From Flammula alnicola (Eukaryota; Basidiomycota; Agaricomycetes; Agaricales; Strophariaceae): a DNA stretch of 64,000 nucleotides. The DNA lies in assembly GCA_015499995.1 (NCBI GenBank), contig JADNRV010000113.1, forward strand, positions 62,001 through 126,000, read 5' to 3'. Positions 10,801 to 21,201 of this stretch are shown piece by piece; the first letter of the stretch is position 1, and every line of letters starts with the position of its first letter. The notes beneath the pieces were generated by a model that saw only the letters and a list, made by a program, of their open reading frames with translations, was not told the origin of the DNA and did no database searches. The position numbers and the translations under genes are program-made.

Positions 10801-13022
10801 AACCTCAGGTAAAAAAGAATAAATAGAAAACATTGAATATATTTGAAATAGTGATACTACTAGTCATAAGGCATACAATAAAGAACATAAAATACAAGAA
10901 TGAGGATAAGCGAACAAGGAGGGGGCATGTCGACGTGAGCAATGCACGTCGTCGCCTCTCCTGCTGCTGCTTATTCTCGTTCTCCTCCATGTCGTCGTAT
11001 CGCGGCTGCCGCTGCTCCCACCTTGTTGTCGCCGTCATAACGGGGCAACAGCAGGAGCGGCGATGCCGCTGCTTCGATCTCGTCGTTGCCGTATCTGAGC
11101 AGCAGCAGTCGTGCTGGTGCTGCTCCTACCCCGTCGTCGTCGCCGTATCTGTAGCAATGGGTGCTGCTCCTGCTCCTGCTCATCGGCACTGCACCCGGGC
11201 AGCAGCACCGGTCATGATGCTGTCGCTGCTCCCCATTGTCGTCGCCGTATCTGAGCAGCAGCAGTGGGCACTGATGCTCCTGCTCCTGCCTCGTTGCCCT
11301 TGCCGTATACGAGCAGCAGCTGCCATCGAGCAGCAGCTGCCATCGTGCAGCTGCTGCAGTGTCCACCTCATCGCTGTCGTGCACAAGCAGCAGCAGCAGT
11401 CGCTCTGCCGCCGCCTCGCCGTCGTTGGCGTACTCCTCCCACCTTGTCACCGTCACCGTATACGAGCAGCAGCGGTCGTGCTGTTGCCGCTGCTCCGCCC
11501 TCGTCATCGTCGTCATATTCGCATACCAGCAGCGGCAGCACCGCCCTCGTCGTCATCGTCATTGTCGTCGGATCCGCATGGGAGCAGCAGCAGTTGTGCT
11601 GGTGCTGCTCCACTCTTGTCGTCGTCGTCGGATCCGTATACGAGCAGTAGCGGTCGTGCTGCTGCTACGCCGCCCTCGTCGTCGTCGTAGCCGGATCCGT
11701 ATACCAGCAGTAGCAGGGTCATCCTGCTGCTGCTGCTTCCATCTCGTCGCCATCGCCGTATTGTCCTGTCGGAGCCGCCAGAGGAATAAGGACCGAGATG
11801 ACGACCTTTCAACGGTCGTCGTCGTCACCTCGTTATCTTGCCTGTGGATTGGGTAAGTGAGGGGATGGAGAGGAAGAACAGAAAACGAATCGAGTCTTAT
11901 GACTCGATTCGTTGCGCACCGGGTGGGTCTCCCTCTACCAGGGTCTCCCCTCGCGTCTTCTCACCCCTCACCTCCTTCCGATTTGCTTGGACACCCATGT
12001 AGTAGCAGGGGAAGGAGAAGAAAGGGGGTGGCGGGGCTGGATGGTTAGAGACGAAGGTGACAACCCGAACTCAACCGGGTGCGGTTGATCGCATTTCGGG
12101 GAAAGCCGAAATCCGGTCCGCACTTCCCGCCTTTCGTCCCCATCGTCGAGTGCGTCTCGGACGATGTTAGGTGATGAGTAGATACATAGATTATCATCGG
12201 AATGTATTCAGAATATAATAAATGCACCTTTTAGTGACTTCCGAGGCCAGAATTTGCCCTCGAGAAGAGTGGTACTCACCTCTCCTCCGGCAAATTTCAG
12301 ACTTGATATGGGCTGGGCAGCCACCTGGTCCTCGTTTTGCCATGCGAAGCAATGGCCCTCATCCCTCCAAGTTCTGTTATTTCTTGGTCAGAAGGAGCAA
12401 TAAATGTAGGCAGAAAACATACCGGCATCGTTGTCAGAGTCTGAGGGGTCATCCACTTCAAAGTCACTGATATCCTCGTTTAAAAAGGCTAGTGTCGCCT
12501 GAGATATGTCATCGAGGAGTTGGTCTTGAGGTGTCGGGTCTGCGATTGTGTTCTCGAATTCATAGAGACCCCAATCGAGTATTGCGCCGGTGGCAGGCGA
12601 ATCAGACCTGCTGTGTGATGTCAAGAAGTTCGGGTCACCGTAGACATTGAGGTTAGGATGGCCAGGTGGATAGAGAGGTTGATCTCGTTGTGAGGTAGCA
12701 GAGACAAGGAGAGCACGAAGGGCGTCCTCAGTCAACGCACGGTTGGTGGGAGCTTGAGAAGTTGAAGTTGACGGCGTGGGATTTCCGCGGACATCTTCAG
12801 GCGAAGGCGACTTGAGCCTCAGTCTCTGAATATGACCTTGAGTGGATTCATGGGCTTTGCAGTCTGCCGCCTTTCGCTCGAGGCCATCTTGACAGACAAG
12901 GCATGTAAAAAGAGGTTTGCCCTTGCTTATACCCCGAGGCTGCCAGTCTGTTGGTCGAGGATGAGTGCTATAAATAGCCGTGCCATCATGGACTCACGTT
13001 TGATATCAGGCTGAAAAGACAT
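4884..13022 (-). CDS. Cassette gene C: large transposase-like protein with N-terminal zinc finger
   Basis: I recognise this as a very abundant agaricomycete transposon-like family, possibly distantly related to EnSpm/CACTA (Plavaka) transposases; the reaction is inferred, not seen. It starts MSFQPDIK at 13022. A C-x2-C-x13-H-x5-H zinc finger (CLVC...HESTQGH) is followed by an acidic linker. Conserved blocks then come in order: EEWFPWEDKI, VRPHIHFYPEDTG, SLPLWMYCDDTSGNMSKKW, GDNPMHSEFACHIGLRGKFF with CRSCW, GLDPHEDTPVEILHVVLLG, SLTGRDFRTIAQVAPFVI, FATESFESFNAVIRAKS, a Cys/His motif (QHDCDTNKC) and an RGRG-rich basic tail ending at 4884. About fifteen exons join without a break that I can see. 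The intron at 8665-12279 is 3.6 kb, caused by an insertion; all others are about 50-100 bp. Confidence 0.7.
8737..8991. repeat. Pair of ~100 bp direct repeats containing AGGACCCTTTGG
   Basis: Two near-identical copies lie at about 8737-8833 and 8890-8991. Each reads TAACCCG, then TCTGCA, AGGACCCTTTGGCATC, TGAGGGAAATTTTGTACATG and TTTATCTTATCTATAGTC. A further AGGACCCTTTA sits just upstream at 8715. The AGGACCC...TGAGGGAA pattern resembles the end of the inverted-repeat element at 28204. Confidence 0.85.
9525..9600. repeat. Four tandem copies of a 19 bp repeat
   Basis: The unit is AAAGTAGGCTCACATTTGG with variants at a few positions, repeated four times without gaps. The third copy has AAAATAAACTC in place of AAAGTAGGCTC. 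It is non-coding. Confidence 0.85.
9963..10048. repeat. Two tandem copies of a 43 bp repeat
   Basis: Each copy begins CAGCATGTAC, continues GGACATGATGACTGTAT or a close variant, and ends CAT. A third, partial CAGCATC follows at 10049. It is non-coding. Confidence 0.85.
10213..10580. repeat. Imperfect tandem duplication of a ~185 bp unit
   Basis: The first copy starts GTCAACAATGCGAGAAATGA at about 10213 and the second GTCAACAATGCAGGAAATGA at about 10398. Both contain GCGGAAAAAAAT, AATGGGGTC and an AT-rich stretch, and both end near CTTTGGATGA. The copies have diverged clearly. Confidence 0.75.
10597..10751. repeat. Tandem pair around GAAAGCGCC...GATATTTTTAGATG
   Basis: Two copies share GAAAGCGCC, TGATATTTTTAGATG and TATCTAT(A/T)GATTAGATA in the same order, starting at about 10599 and 10668. 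It is non-coding. Confidence 0.75.
10920..11830. repeat. GC-rich minisatellite of CGTCGT and GCAGCAGC blocks
   Basis: About ten degenerate units of some 60-75 bp follow one another. A typical unit has CTCGTCGTCG, then CCGTATACGAGCAGCAGC, then GTCGTGCTGCTGCTCC. The CAG/CTG and CGT blocks lack stop codons in several frames on both strands, so long open frames appear (for example 10833-11690) without being genes. The composition is far more GC-rich than the flanks. The repeated GCAGCAGC/GCTGCTGC pairs could form hairpins. Confidence 0.85.
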
Positions 13023-15294
13023 GGCTTGATGGCGGACTTGATGTGTGAAGTCCTCTCGTTGGATGAGATAAAACTGAAAACAGTGTTGTTGTACGAAAGA
13101 TACAAAAGCTACTCAAAAAAATTTCATATATTCCTAACGATGCACAAAACATGAGCGGCGGCTCAAACATAACACACCGATCACTTGTTGAAATTTGTTC
13201 AACCGCAATTCAAGCACAACTCAAAATCCGAACTCAACTACAGCGGAGTTTCCAAAAGTCAAGAACCACTCAACTGAGGGTCCAGCCGTGTAGTGGTCTA
13301 GGGCTTGCGCATATAACATTTACTTGGTTGTGCAGGCCGAGGCTGCGCCCGGCATTACGAGTCCGTTTATTAATAATTATATCACATGCACTCCCCTCCG
13401 CTAAAGCATGACACAAGCCTTGAGCTCACGAGAACTTGAAGAAGTGCGATGCAGAGGAGAGGCAGACCGTGGTGGCAACGGTGTGTAGCCAAAAGTTCAC
13501 ATATTTTGAACTCCGCCTGGCGCTGCCTGGCTGCCGTCGGGCATTATGTAAAGCAACCGATATCTGAACTATCCGAGCTGTGTCCGGACCTGCAAAAAAA
13601 AGAAAACACACAATCATTCATGCATCATGTTCCATTTCTACCAACAACATTGCCCTCTTGCCAGCTCGTAATGGGTGCATCCTCTCTCTTCCCAAAGACC
13701 ACATGCCAACTTTTTAGTTATTTAATTTAATTTGTAACAATACCAAAAATAAATCCGAAGAGGTGCTGACAATCACTTAACACCGAAAAGGCAACGCGCA
13801 TCACGCGGCATCAGACACGAGCCGGTTGCATCAAAAATGATTATAAATAGATGCCATCAATTCAAAAAAGGAAAGTTGTTCCTGCGGTATTCCAAGCGTA
13901 ACGCTTTTTTCTGCGGAGGGTTGGGTAAAAAGGACGATTCCTATAAATAGGACTCGTAACAAATAAGTCTTAGTAATACCGAATACCCCCAAGTCCTGGC
14001 AACTATATCGTGTTCTAATTTCTTCGACTCTCCTTTGCAGAAACTTCCTAGAAAACAGCATTGAGCTCTTTGTTCTGACGACCTGCCAAATTCCAAGTAC
14101 AATACTGAAACATACTCGGGGAAGAATCTCGGTTTTTGAATCGACGCGGCCTACTTCAACTTACTATCGGGTCAACACAGTGCCTCCCGTTGGTTTCTTG
14201 AATGTATAACACTTCTAGCCGCCGGGCGACTGCTTTTATGGTTAACGAGGCCTCGGGATGCCGTTATATAACCGGATCTGCTGGGCCTCTGCGCTGACTG
14301 TTAATTATCGAGATCTGTCTTATCCAAACCAAGATTACTGGAATGCCATATGGACGACTGGCAGCACACCCCGATTCTGTACAGAATTTTCTCTCTCCAT
14401 TCAATACGCCCTTGCGACTAATCACACGCCGGTCTGGTTGGTTTCTATCAGATAGCCTTTTTCCCTTGGCAAGGATAATTTTCAATGACGCTTTCGGTGA
14501 TGAAAGTCAAGTCATGTCCACGATTTCTGTTTTATCACACTGGGTCAACTCTTCAGCTTCGTTCTCCGACGTCCAGCGCTGGGCAGTGCATATACCGTGG
14601 CTGGAATTTATTTGCGACCGTGTAGTTTGGGAGCTACAGAACCTGCATCCTGACTACAGCTTGGAATTTGGTGGCGTTTGAGCGGACTGTACGAGCTACA
14701 TTCACCCACTGTGGCTCTTCGTCGAAATAAACCCTATGGTCATCGCTCCCGTCACCGACGGTGATCTTGTTCGCCACAAGGAGGTGCTTCCTTGCATTTA
14801 TTCCCTATCTCGTCGTCCTTAAGCCAAACAGTCCCGAAACGAAATGACTAATCCACCATGGAAGCCGTTTCGCAACAATGAAGGCCCTGTTACCTCGCGT
14901 TGTTTTTCTCTAAGTCCGCTCCAGATCCGCAAATCACTTCGAGAATGGCACCTTGGAACTCGCTCGATGCTTACAGAAGATGAATCATGTCTACCTGCCT
15001 GAACTGGCTGCCAGAATACCACCGAATCCAGCGTCTGTACTTATTATTATGCCACAGACCACTCTATATTGCTCGCTTACTCTCACAACAACTGCGCTGC
15101 TGGTGATCTGATGCAATGTTAGTACCCGTTACAGACATTTCTCTGTGTACACCTTTCCGCCTTTGGTCGGAAGTTCACCCATGTGGTACTAGCACCTCGA
15201 AGCGCAGCTGAGATTGCCCGAGAATGGCTAGAGACAGGCTTCATATAAAGTCACCTACCTACTCTGAACCTTCATCTTTCTAACTAGCATCGAT
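13023..15294. other. No confident gene; mixed intergenic sequence
   Basis: The first 300 bases lie upstream of gene C and should hold its promoter. From 13.4 to 15.2 kb several medium frames occur on both strands (for example 14343-14681, +, 112 codons), but none joins to others through believable splice sites or matches a family I know. The stretch may hold decayed coding sequence. Confidence 0.4.
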
Positions 15295-15975
15295 ATGTCG
15301 ACTTTGACCGTGAAACGTGCTAGAGCTCTGTCTTCTGCCTGCCGTGGGGCACAGGGAGGCAGACTCGTTCACTCTTCCTCTGTTAATCAGGCACCGGCCC
15401 TCTCGTCAGCGAGCCTGGCGGGAGACCAACCCGAAGAAATTACCCTCCAGCCCATCTTCGACATCTTCGACGCTCCTAGCAGACTCTCAGAGTCAAGCGA
15501 CTTTATTCGGGGCACGTACACATCGCCGCCAAAGAGAACGGTCGTGTCTGATGGTCCTCCACCATCACGACCAGTACCCACCTCTCTTCCAAAGCCTATA
15601 ATTTTTGACGGCCCAGCTCGCCCTCAAAACGGGGTCTTGGCTTTTCAAAGACGGCTCCGAGATGCTGGCCTTCGGGCACCATCACCGACAACTCGGAGCC
15701 AGCACACCCCGCCCTCGCGGCCATTCAGCTCATCAGAGCCGTCGGTGCAATTGTTCGACGGACCTGCACGCATAACTCGATATCATCACCAGTCATCTGG
15801 ATCATCTGGATCTTTTGAAACTGAGGTTCGTATATATTCCGATTATTTAGCGGCATTGTTCTAATTGCGACTATTTTCGCAGCAAAATTCCACAAAATAT
15901 ATATTTGCTCTGGGCTTAGCAGGAGCAGTAGGGTGCGCAACGGTAGCGAAAAACGATGAAAAATCACAATTGTGA
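15295..15975 (+). CDS. Hypothetical protein with mitochondrial-like N-terminus and C-terminal membrane segment
   Basis: I do not recognise a family. The start is ATG at 15295. Exon 1 runs to 15825 and a 57 bp GT-AG intron (15826-15882) joins in frame to an exon ending TGA at 15975, giving 207 residues. The N-terminus (MSTLTVKRARALSSACRG) is rich in Arg/Ser/Ala without acids, like a mitochondrial targeting peptide. The middle has three related short motifs, IFDAPSR, IFDGPAR and LFDGPAR, in a Pro/Ser-rich, probably disordered region. Exon 2 encodes a single hydrophobic segment, YIFALGLAGAVGCATVA, near the end. I infer a tail-anchored or single-span mitochondrial membrane protein. The in-frame splice and the extra membrane segment support the second exon. 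Confidence 0.65.
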
Positions 15976-16130
15976 CTTTCTCTTCACTTGACTGGTTTTT
16001 TTGCACGGGATAGCAATGGATTTCTTCAGGGAAACATGATTATACATGGATTGTGACAATATTAGATTTAGATAGTACCACGACACATCAATGATACCAA
16101 AACCTCGCACAAGATGGCCTTTCCAAATCG

Positions 16131-17803
16131 TTATTCCAGGGGCATGAACCAAAGCGATCCATAAGTGTGCGAAAAGCGCCTCTCAAGATTGACCGTTATA
16201 CGGCTGTTGTCGTCTTCCATGCGACCCTTGAAAAGAAGCAATCCGATCAGGGATGCGACTCGAGCAGTCAGAACGGCAGATCTTACCGTCCAAATCCTAT
16301 GATTCGTGACAATCTTCCTCAGGCTGCGACATCCCGCCAGCATGAGCGTTACATCACCCGAGTCAAGCGATTTTTGGATCCCGTGGTCGACGTGGTTGTC
16401 CACATCTACAATGGTATGTAGCGTCTGTGAATATTCGAGATTCTTTATGAAAAACAGCTGCACGCGGAGCGTTCCTTAGTCAGCAGTTACTCTGGGAAGG
16501 CCAGCAGGGACCTACGAGCTCCTTCATGGGGATGGCAACGTCAAGACGTTCGAGATGGACGCAGGATTTGCAGATCTCCGCTATTGATTCCTGGCTCACC
16601 CCACAGTCAAGGAAGGCCAGGCGGCGCAGCGAGAATCCAAAGAGTTCAATAAGTTGAGCGATAAAAGGATCTCCGACAACCACTTTTCGTTCTGGAAGCC
16701 TGATCGCGAATGAAAGTAAAGCAGGCGCCGAAGTTTTCAGATGAGAGAGGACAGAGGCAAGGATTGCAGGAGAGGGTGATGGCTGCATGGTATATCGTGT
16801 ATCAAACGCCAGATGTCGTAAATGGCGTAGTGACGGAGGTGGCATATACAGAGGACGAGTGCTCTCCTATGCGAAAGCTTTAATATTGAAGCGAAGCGCA
16901 TTTAGGCAACGTACGGATGTTGTCAGGGAAAGACTTTGCAGGAGAGGCGTATGTGAAATCTGTTGAAGGACGACAACATGATCTACCTTGGGACATCCAA
17001 CGACATGCAGACCTAGAAGATTCGGTAGGTGGGAGAGCATGCCCTCCAAGACGCCTTCGTGTAGTTCGTTGATCATCTATAAGTTGGTGAGGTGGCATCG
17101 AAATAGCACGCAAAGAAAAACTAACGTAGAGACACACGCTCGTTAATGACTTTACAAGAGATTGCGTCCAAGAAGGAAGCAAGTCAACGACATTCCACGT
17201 AGCAAACTCCACGGAGAGACTTTGCAGCTTGTTCATCTTCAAGAGCATCTGTGCTTGATCTGTCGTGAGATTCGCGTGTATTCGAACGCTTTCCAGTCGA
17301 GGTTTATCTTGTAGCGAAGGTAGAAACATGGCCAGAACACCTGGGACCGTGCATTTGAACGTTTTCAGGTTTCGGCACAGCCGGAGTGCGTCCCTGCATT
17401 CTCGCGCAAAGACGGGGTGTACGCGCAATTTCACGGTTGGCACTGAACGAATCTCTGCAGAAAAGATTGAATATATGCGGTTAAACTGTACCAAGAGAAC
17501 CTCCAATGCACCTATATTGCGAACATGGACTCCAAGATGAGGATGTGCTATCAGTGCCGCGAATGGTGACATAGTTTCTTGCTGTTTTATCATGAGACAG
17601 TCCTGGTGCTCTTAGGGTCAAAAACTCACCACAGAATAGCCCTTAGCCTGCCTCAAACGATATGCTATCGTGTTGTATAGCCTTGGGATGACGCCCGCGA
17701 GGAAGGACCTGCTAACCAATGCCACCGATGGGAGATCGTTGCCAGACAAAAAGCCGAAAATGAGCTCGAGCACGTCGAGATTGAGGTTATCTGCTGAAAC
17801 CAT
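16131..17803 (-). CDS. F-box protein with leucine-rich C-terminal region
   Basis: Probable substrate adaptor of an SCF ubiquitin ligase. It starts MVSADNLNLDVLELIFGFLS at 17803; the F-box core is LDVLELIFGFLSGNDLPSVA, then LVSRSF and VIPRLYNTIAYRL. The rest is repeated L-rich strand-helix units typical of degenerate LRRs, for example LNLLGLHVVGCPKVDHVV-like units, and LLSFAIRLPERK. About five exons join. The last intron (donor GTAGGT near 16521) fuses CSSC-poor LRR sequence to LFFIKNLEYSQTLHTIVDVD and the C-terminus ending FMPLE at 16131. Agaricomycetes carry hundreds of such genes and their substrates are unknown. Exon limits are approximate. Confidence 0.75.
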
Positions 17804-18178
17804 GTTGCGTTTCTTCCGAAGAATCAATCCTATGATAGAGGTTTCGTAGCTGGTATCAGGTAGGATGAAGGAAAACAAGTTGTATTATCCATGAGACCCT
17901 GTGCAGAGAAGCGCGTTGGGTATTGCTACCGAAATTACGTGATTCAAATTCGAACTGATTTTCTTGTTCATTTAGATTTTGATCAGAACAGAAGGATATC
18001 AAAGAAATTCTACATAGTAGGGAAGACGTTGCAAACATAACGACATGTTGAAGGCATGAAAGGATGTACTTGGAATTATTTTCAGACGACGAAGAGTCCC
18101 AGGAATTAATGTTACAACATTATTATCTTCATAACCTGTGCAAAATACATCCAAACGAAACAGGAAGAAAAGAAAGGA
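17804..18178. other. Intergenic, nothing recognised
   Basis: AT-rich sequence between the F-box start and the end of the next gene, both on the minus strand. It should hold the F-box promoter and the terminator of the upstream gene. No specific element was seen. Confidence 0.5.
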
Positions 18179-20737
18179 CTAATAACTCAGTTCTACCTCA
18201 TCCACGGCCATAGAGCGTGAATTTTCTCGAGAAGCCGTAGAACGTCTCTCTAGTGGAATAGGCAGCTCTCTCGTCACGGGCTGCTGATAAGGTGTAGGAT
18301 CTGGTGATGACCTCGCACTCGAAAATATCTCCAGCTCAGGGTGCATCATGGCCAAAAACTTCTTGTTGTTCTCCTCGACGGCCTCCTGAATATGGTGTCA
18401 AAAAAGGGAGATGAAAGACGAGAGGAGCAAAAGACAAACTTACAGAGAACAAACTCGGCCAGACAAGAGGCTCGTGGAGATGCTCGTCCGACATATGTCG
18501 ACTGTAGAATAGCATATATGGACCCGCTCCGAGGTGGATGCCAGTTGGGTCTGTTAACACCGTTTCTTCCGGTACCTATTTCGCAATTCATCTTCATCGA
18601 TCTTGCATGGATAAAGGTCTAAGTCGAAACGCACCTCCGTCACTTCGTGATCAACGGTCTTCCACCAAACTCCTTCAGTGTCTTGAACATAAGAATACAT
18701 CTGTTTTCTACCAGGAAGACCCGTATGTAGCAGGACAGCACGAAGGTCATACTGAATAAGAGCGTCAGCAAGAGTAAACAGTTTTAGGGCATGAGAGAAA
18801 GGCAAACAGACCTGGTACATCTGCAGTTCTGGGCAATCGTAAACATGAGCCATCTCAGCCTGAAGTTTTTCAACTTGATGGTCAATATCTACCGTAGACG
18901 CGTGTTAACGATATATGATCAATGAAAAGAATTTTAATAAAGAAAGGTCACCTTCGACTTTCCCCATAATCATTGTCATGATATCTTTGAGATGGTCTGC
19001 AGTGCGTTGCAAGGTGCGTTTCCGCACAGGATCATCACCTGGATCAGCTACTTGCTCGTAGTAGTATATTGTTGATCGCAGACTTTCAAGGGAATCTTTG
19101 TTCTGTAAAGGGTGATGTCAGACAAAAAATCACACAAGCATTGATGGGAAGAGAAGGCACCTCCGAGCGTGTAAGAGTCTCCTTGTACGCCTTTAACTCC
19201 TTGATCTCATCCAACATCTTGCGTTCCATTCTTCTCTTCTCGTTCGTCAATTCCAGATTATCGAACAGAAACCGATCAAGGAAAATTATCTTTGGATACA
19301 CGAATGGATCCGGAGACGATTTGATCCCACTGGGCGGATGCCGTCTAAGCTGGAATCCAATAACCTCGGAAGGCCTGATGATAACATCATGCGTCGACCC
19401 CGTATTGCTGTATTTCGACAGATGGTCCGATATGCAGGAGATGAGGTCGTTATGAATACTGTCGCCGCCGAACTCGACAGTAACGACTGAGCCTAGTTCC
19501 GGATTTTGTTTCGCCCTGGGTGGGAACCCATGCTTGAGTGACACATTGCCATGGGTGAAATAAAATAGGCGGCTACGGAGCATTAAGACAGGAATGAACA
19601 ATCTGCTAAGACTGAAGCTTACTCGGTGTCTTCGTCATCCCCGACTTGCGCCTGCAGATGTTGTTCGATGAGAGCACCAATGTTTTTCACAACCACTACA
19701 AATATGTCAACTAGAAAAAAGAAGAATGTTAGAAAGTGCACACCAGAGGACGCTTCGGCAAGTGAGGTGTGCCCTTGGAAAGGGAGGATATCCAACGATG
19801 GAATGAGTTCTTTATCAACGATAGCCGCCAGCTGAGCCAAGTCCATATTTGTGAAAAGTTCAATGAGGTTCCACATTGCGCGATCTATAAGGAAATTAGG
19901 AAACGGAGGGCACACAATCGAAAGATATCGCACCTGGATGCCCACGGGGCGTGTTGTCTTCTATCATCGGCAGCCGTAGGTTGGAGACAGTTAATCGCAC
20001 TTGAGGGATGTAGTATAAGGCCTGCAGTACCAAGGCAGCATACGCAAGAGACGGCACATCGGGGCGTAGAGCGATAGGACTTCAACCAGCATGGTAAGGA
20101 TTCGCAGCTTGGATAATACGGCTGAGTACATACCGTCCTCCTTCCCTAATAGACTCCTTGAAAGGAGATACATCTATATCTTCCTTGAAGTCTTGCAGGC
20201 TGGCCTGAATCGCCTTATTCAACGTGTGGTCTTCATGCGTCACTGTAGTACCAATTGCAGCCTATGTCATATCCGGTAAGACACTCAGGATGAAGTTATC
20301 CAGGAAACATACATTACATTTGAGGGTACCATCTGCCACTCCGGGTGTGGCGCCCTTTCACTTGGGCCAAACTGCGGAACAACCTGAGAGGACTCTTGCA
20401 TAGACATCTGTAGCGCACGCGTCATCTCGTCGTCGTCCGCCGTGAGGTCTATCACAGACGTTGAAGGCAGGGGTGTGCTCGAGGGGACGACCAGCGCTTC
20501 GGTATTCAGGCCATCCGTGTACATGGGTTCGGGCGTATTCCTGTGCTGCGTCTCCCAGCCTATGTCCAGCGCTCTGTCCCCAGCCAAGATGGCATCTGCA
20601 GCCTTCTCCATGTCTCCTTTGTGCTTCCTCAAGACCCTCCTAGCGACCTGAACATCGACATTCCCAATTGACGCTAACGTCGCTAAGAGATCGCCGTTGT
20701 CCCCCTCAAGTTGTTCTGGTTCACTCGTCAGCTGCAT
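18179..20737 (-). CDS. USP25/28-like ubiquitin hydrolase homologue lacking catalytic Cys and His
   Basis: It resembles a ubiquitin-specific protease (peptidase C19). It starts MQLTSEPEQL at 20737 with a UBA-like helix bundle (LASIGNVDVQVARRVLRKH), then two ubiquitin-interacting motifs (DDEMTRALQMSMQES and DHTLNKAIQASLQDF). Next comes RPIALRPDVPSLAYAALVLQ, where active USPs have the Cys box GNTCYxNSxLQ: the Cys position is Ala (codon 20043-20045). A central coiled region (NEKRRMERKMLDEIKELKAY) follows. Near the end, LPGRKQMYSYVQ replaces the usual GHYWAY box, with Gln at the His position (18701-18703). The aspartate after it (TVDHEVTEV) and the closing GPYMLFYSR remain. At least nine exons join in frame, with the stop at 18179. 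It can plausibly bind ubiquitin but should not cleave it. The family assignment is from motifs; a divergent fold is possible. Confidence 0.7.
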
Positions 20738-21201
20738 CGCGCTGCAGTCTCTGGCCTGACTATATTAAAGAGTTTAGATGAGTATTACGCGACTATCCAG
20801 GGCAAGTTTACGGGTCGAAACTGAGATGGTGTCAAATGATTGAGCGCATTCCCCTGATGTGTCAGCAGTGCCTCTATTTGGTAACTTGATGATGCCAGTC
20901 ATCGCAAGGCCCTTTATCTCTCGCCACCTAAGTACTTTGATAAAATGCTCTCTACTCGATCTGGTACCCGGTGCAAATTTCGCACCATTAGTTTCGCTCT
21001 CGTACGCGCCCCAAGACTCGGAGCCTCCTTAAATACTTTCCAGTTAAATGCCACAAGGTTTCGGCCTTCCAAGTGGGGCTCAAATTATTTAGGCACATGT
21101 CCGTGGCTCTTGTTTTCATTTTTGCCCTTCTTTCGAACCCCCCACGCTAGGCCGATCTGTGAACTGCGTCTGCCACATCTGTCGAAAAGTCAACTTCTGT
21201 C
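20738..21201. other. Intergenic region between two divergent genes
   Basis: Lies between the starts of the USP-like gene (-) and the coiled-coil gene (+), so it should contain both promoters. No specific sites recognised. Confidence 0.4.

Larger units (their letters stand above)
8692..12238. mobile_element. 3.5 kb repeat-rich insertion in an intron of gene C
   Basis: The intron has donor GTGAGT at 12279 and acceptor ATCAG at 8665 (minus strand). Almost all of it is this segment. Its edges carry an imperfect 8 bp direct repeat, TTGCGAGG at 8684-8691 and TTCCGAGG at 12239-12246 (7 of 8 match). Removing the segment and one repeat leaves a 60 bp intron, the normal size here. I see no inverted repeats at its ends and no protein gene inside. 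The content is direct, tandem and trinucleotide repeats, listed separately. It may be one large non-autonomous element or several nested insertions. Confidence 0.6.

Noticed and set aside
10833..11856. Long overlapping open frames of 285, 165 and 128 codons
   Set aside because: They lie in a CAG/CGT-rich tandem array that lacks stops in several frames on both strands; no domain, no conserved start, Ser/Cys/Arg runs only.
12388..13022. Zinc-finger fragment as a separate pseudogene
   Set aside because: The phase and splice sites join FAGGE at 12280 to LNTGLSEEWF at 8664, so it is the 5' end of gene C across an enlarged intron.
14343..14681. 112-codon plus-strand frame
   Set aside because: No family resemblance and no joinable exons; nearby frames on both strands look equally good.
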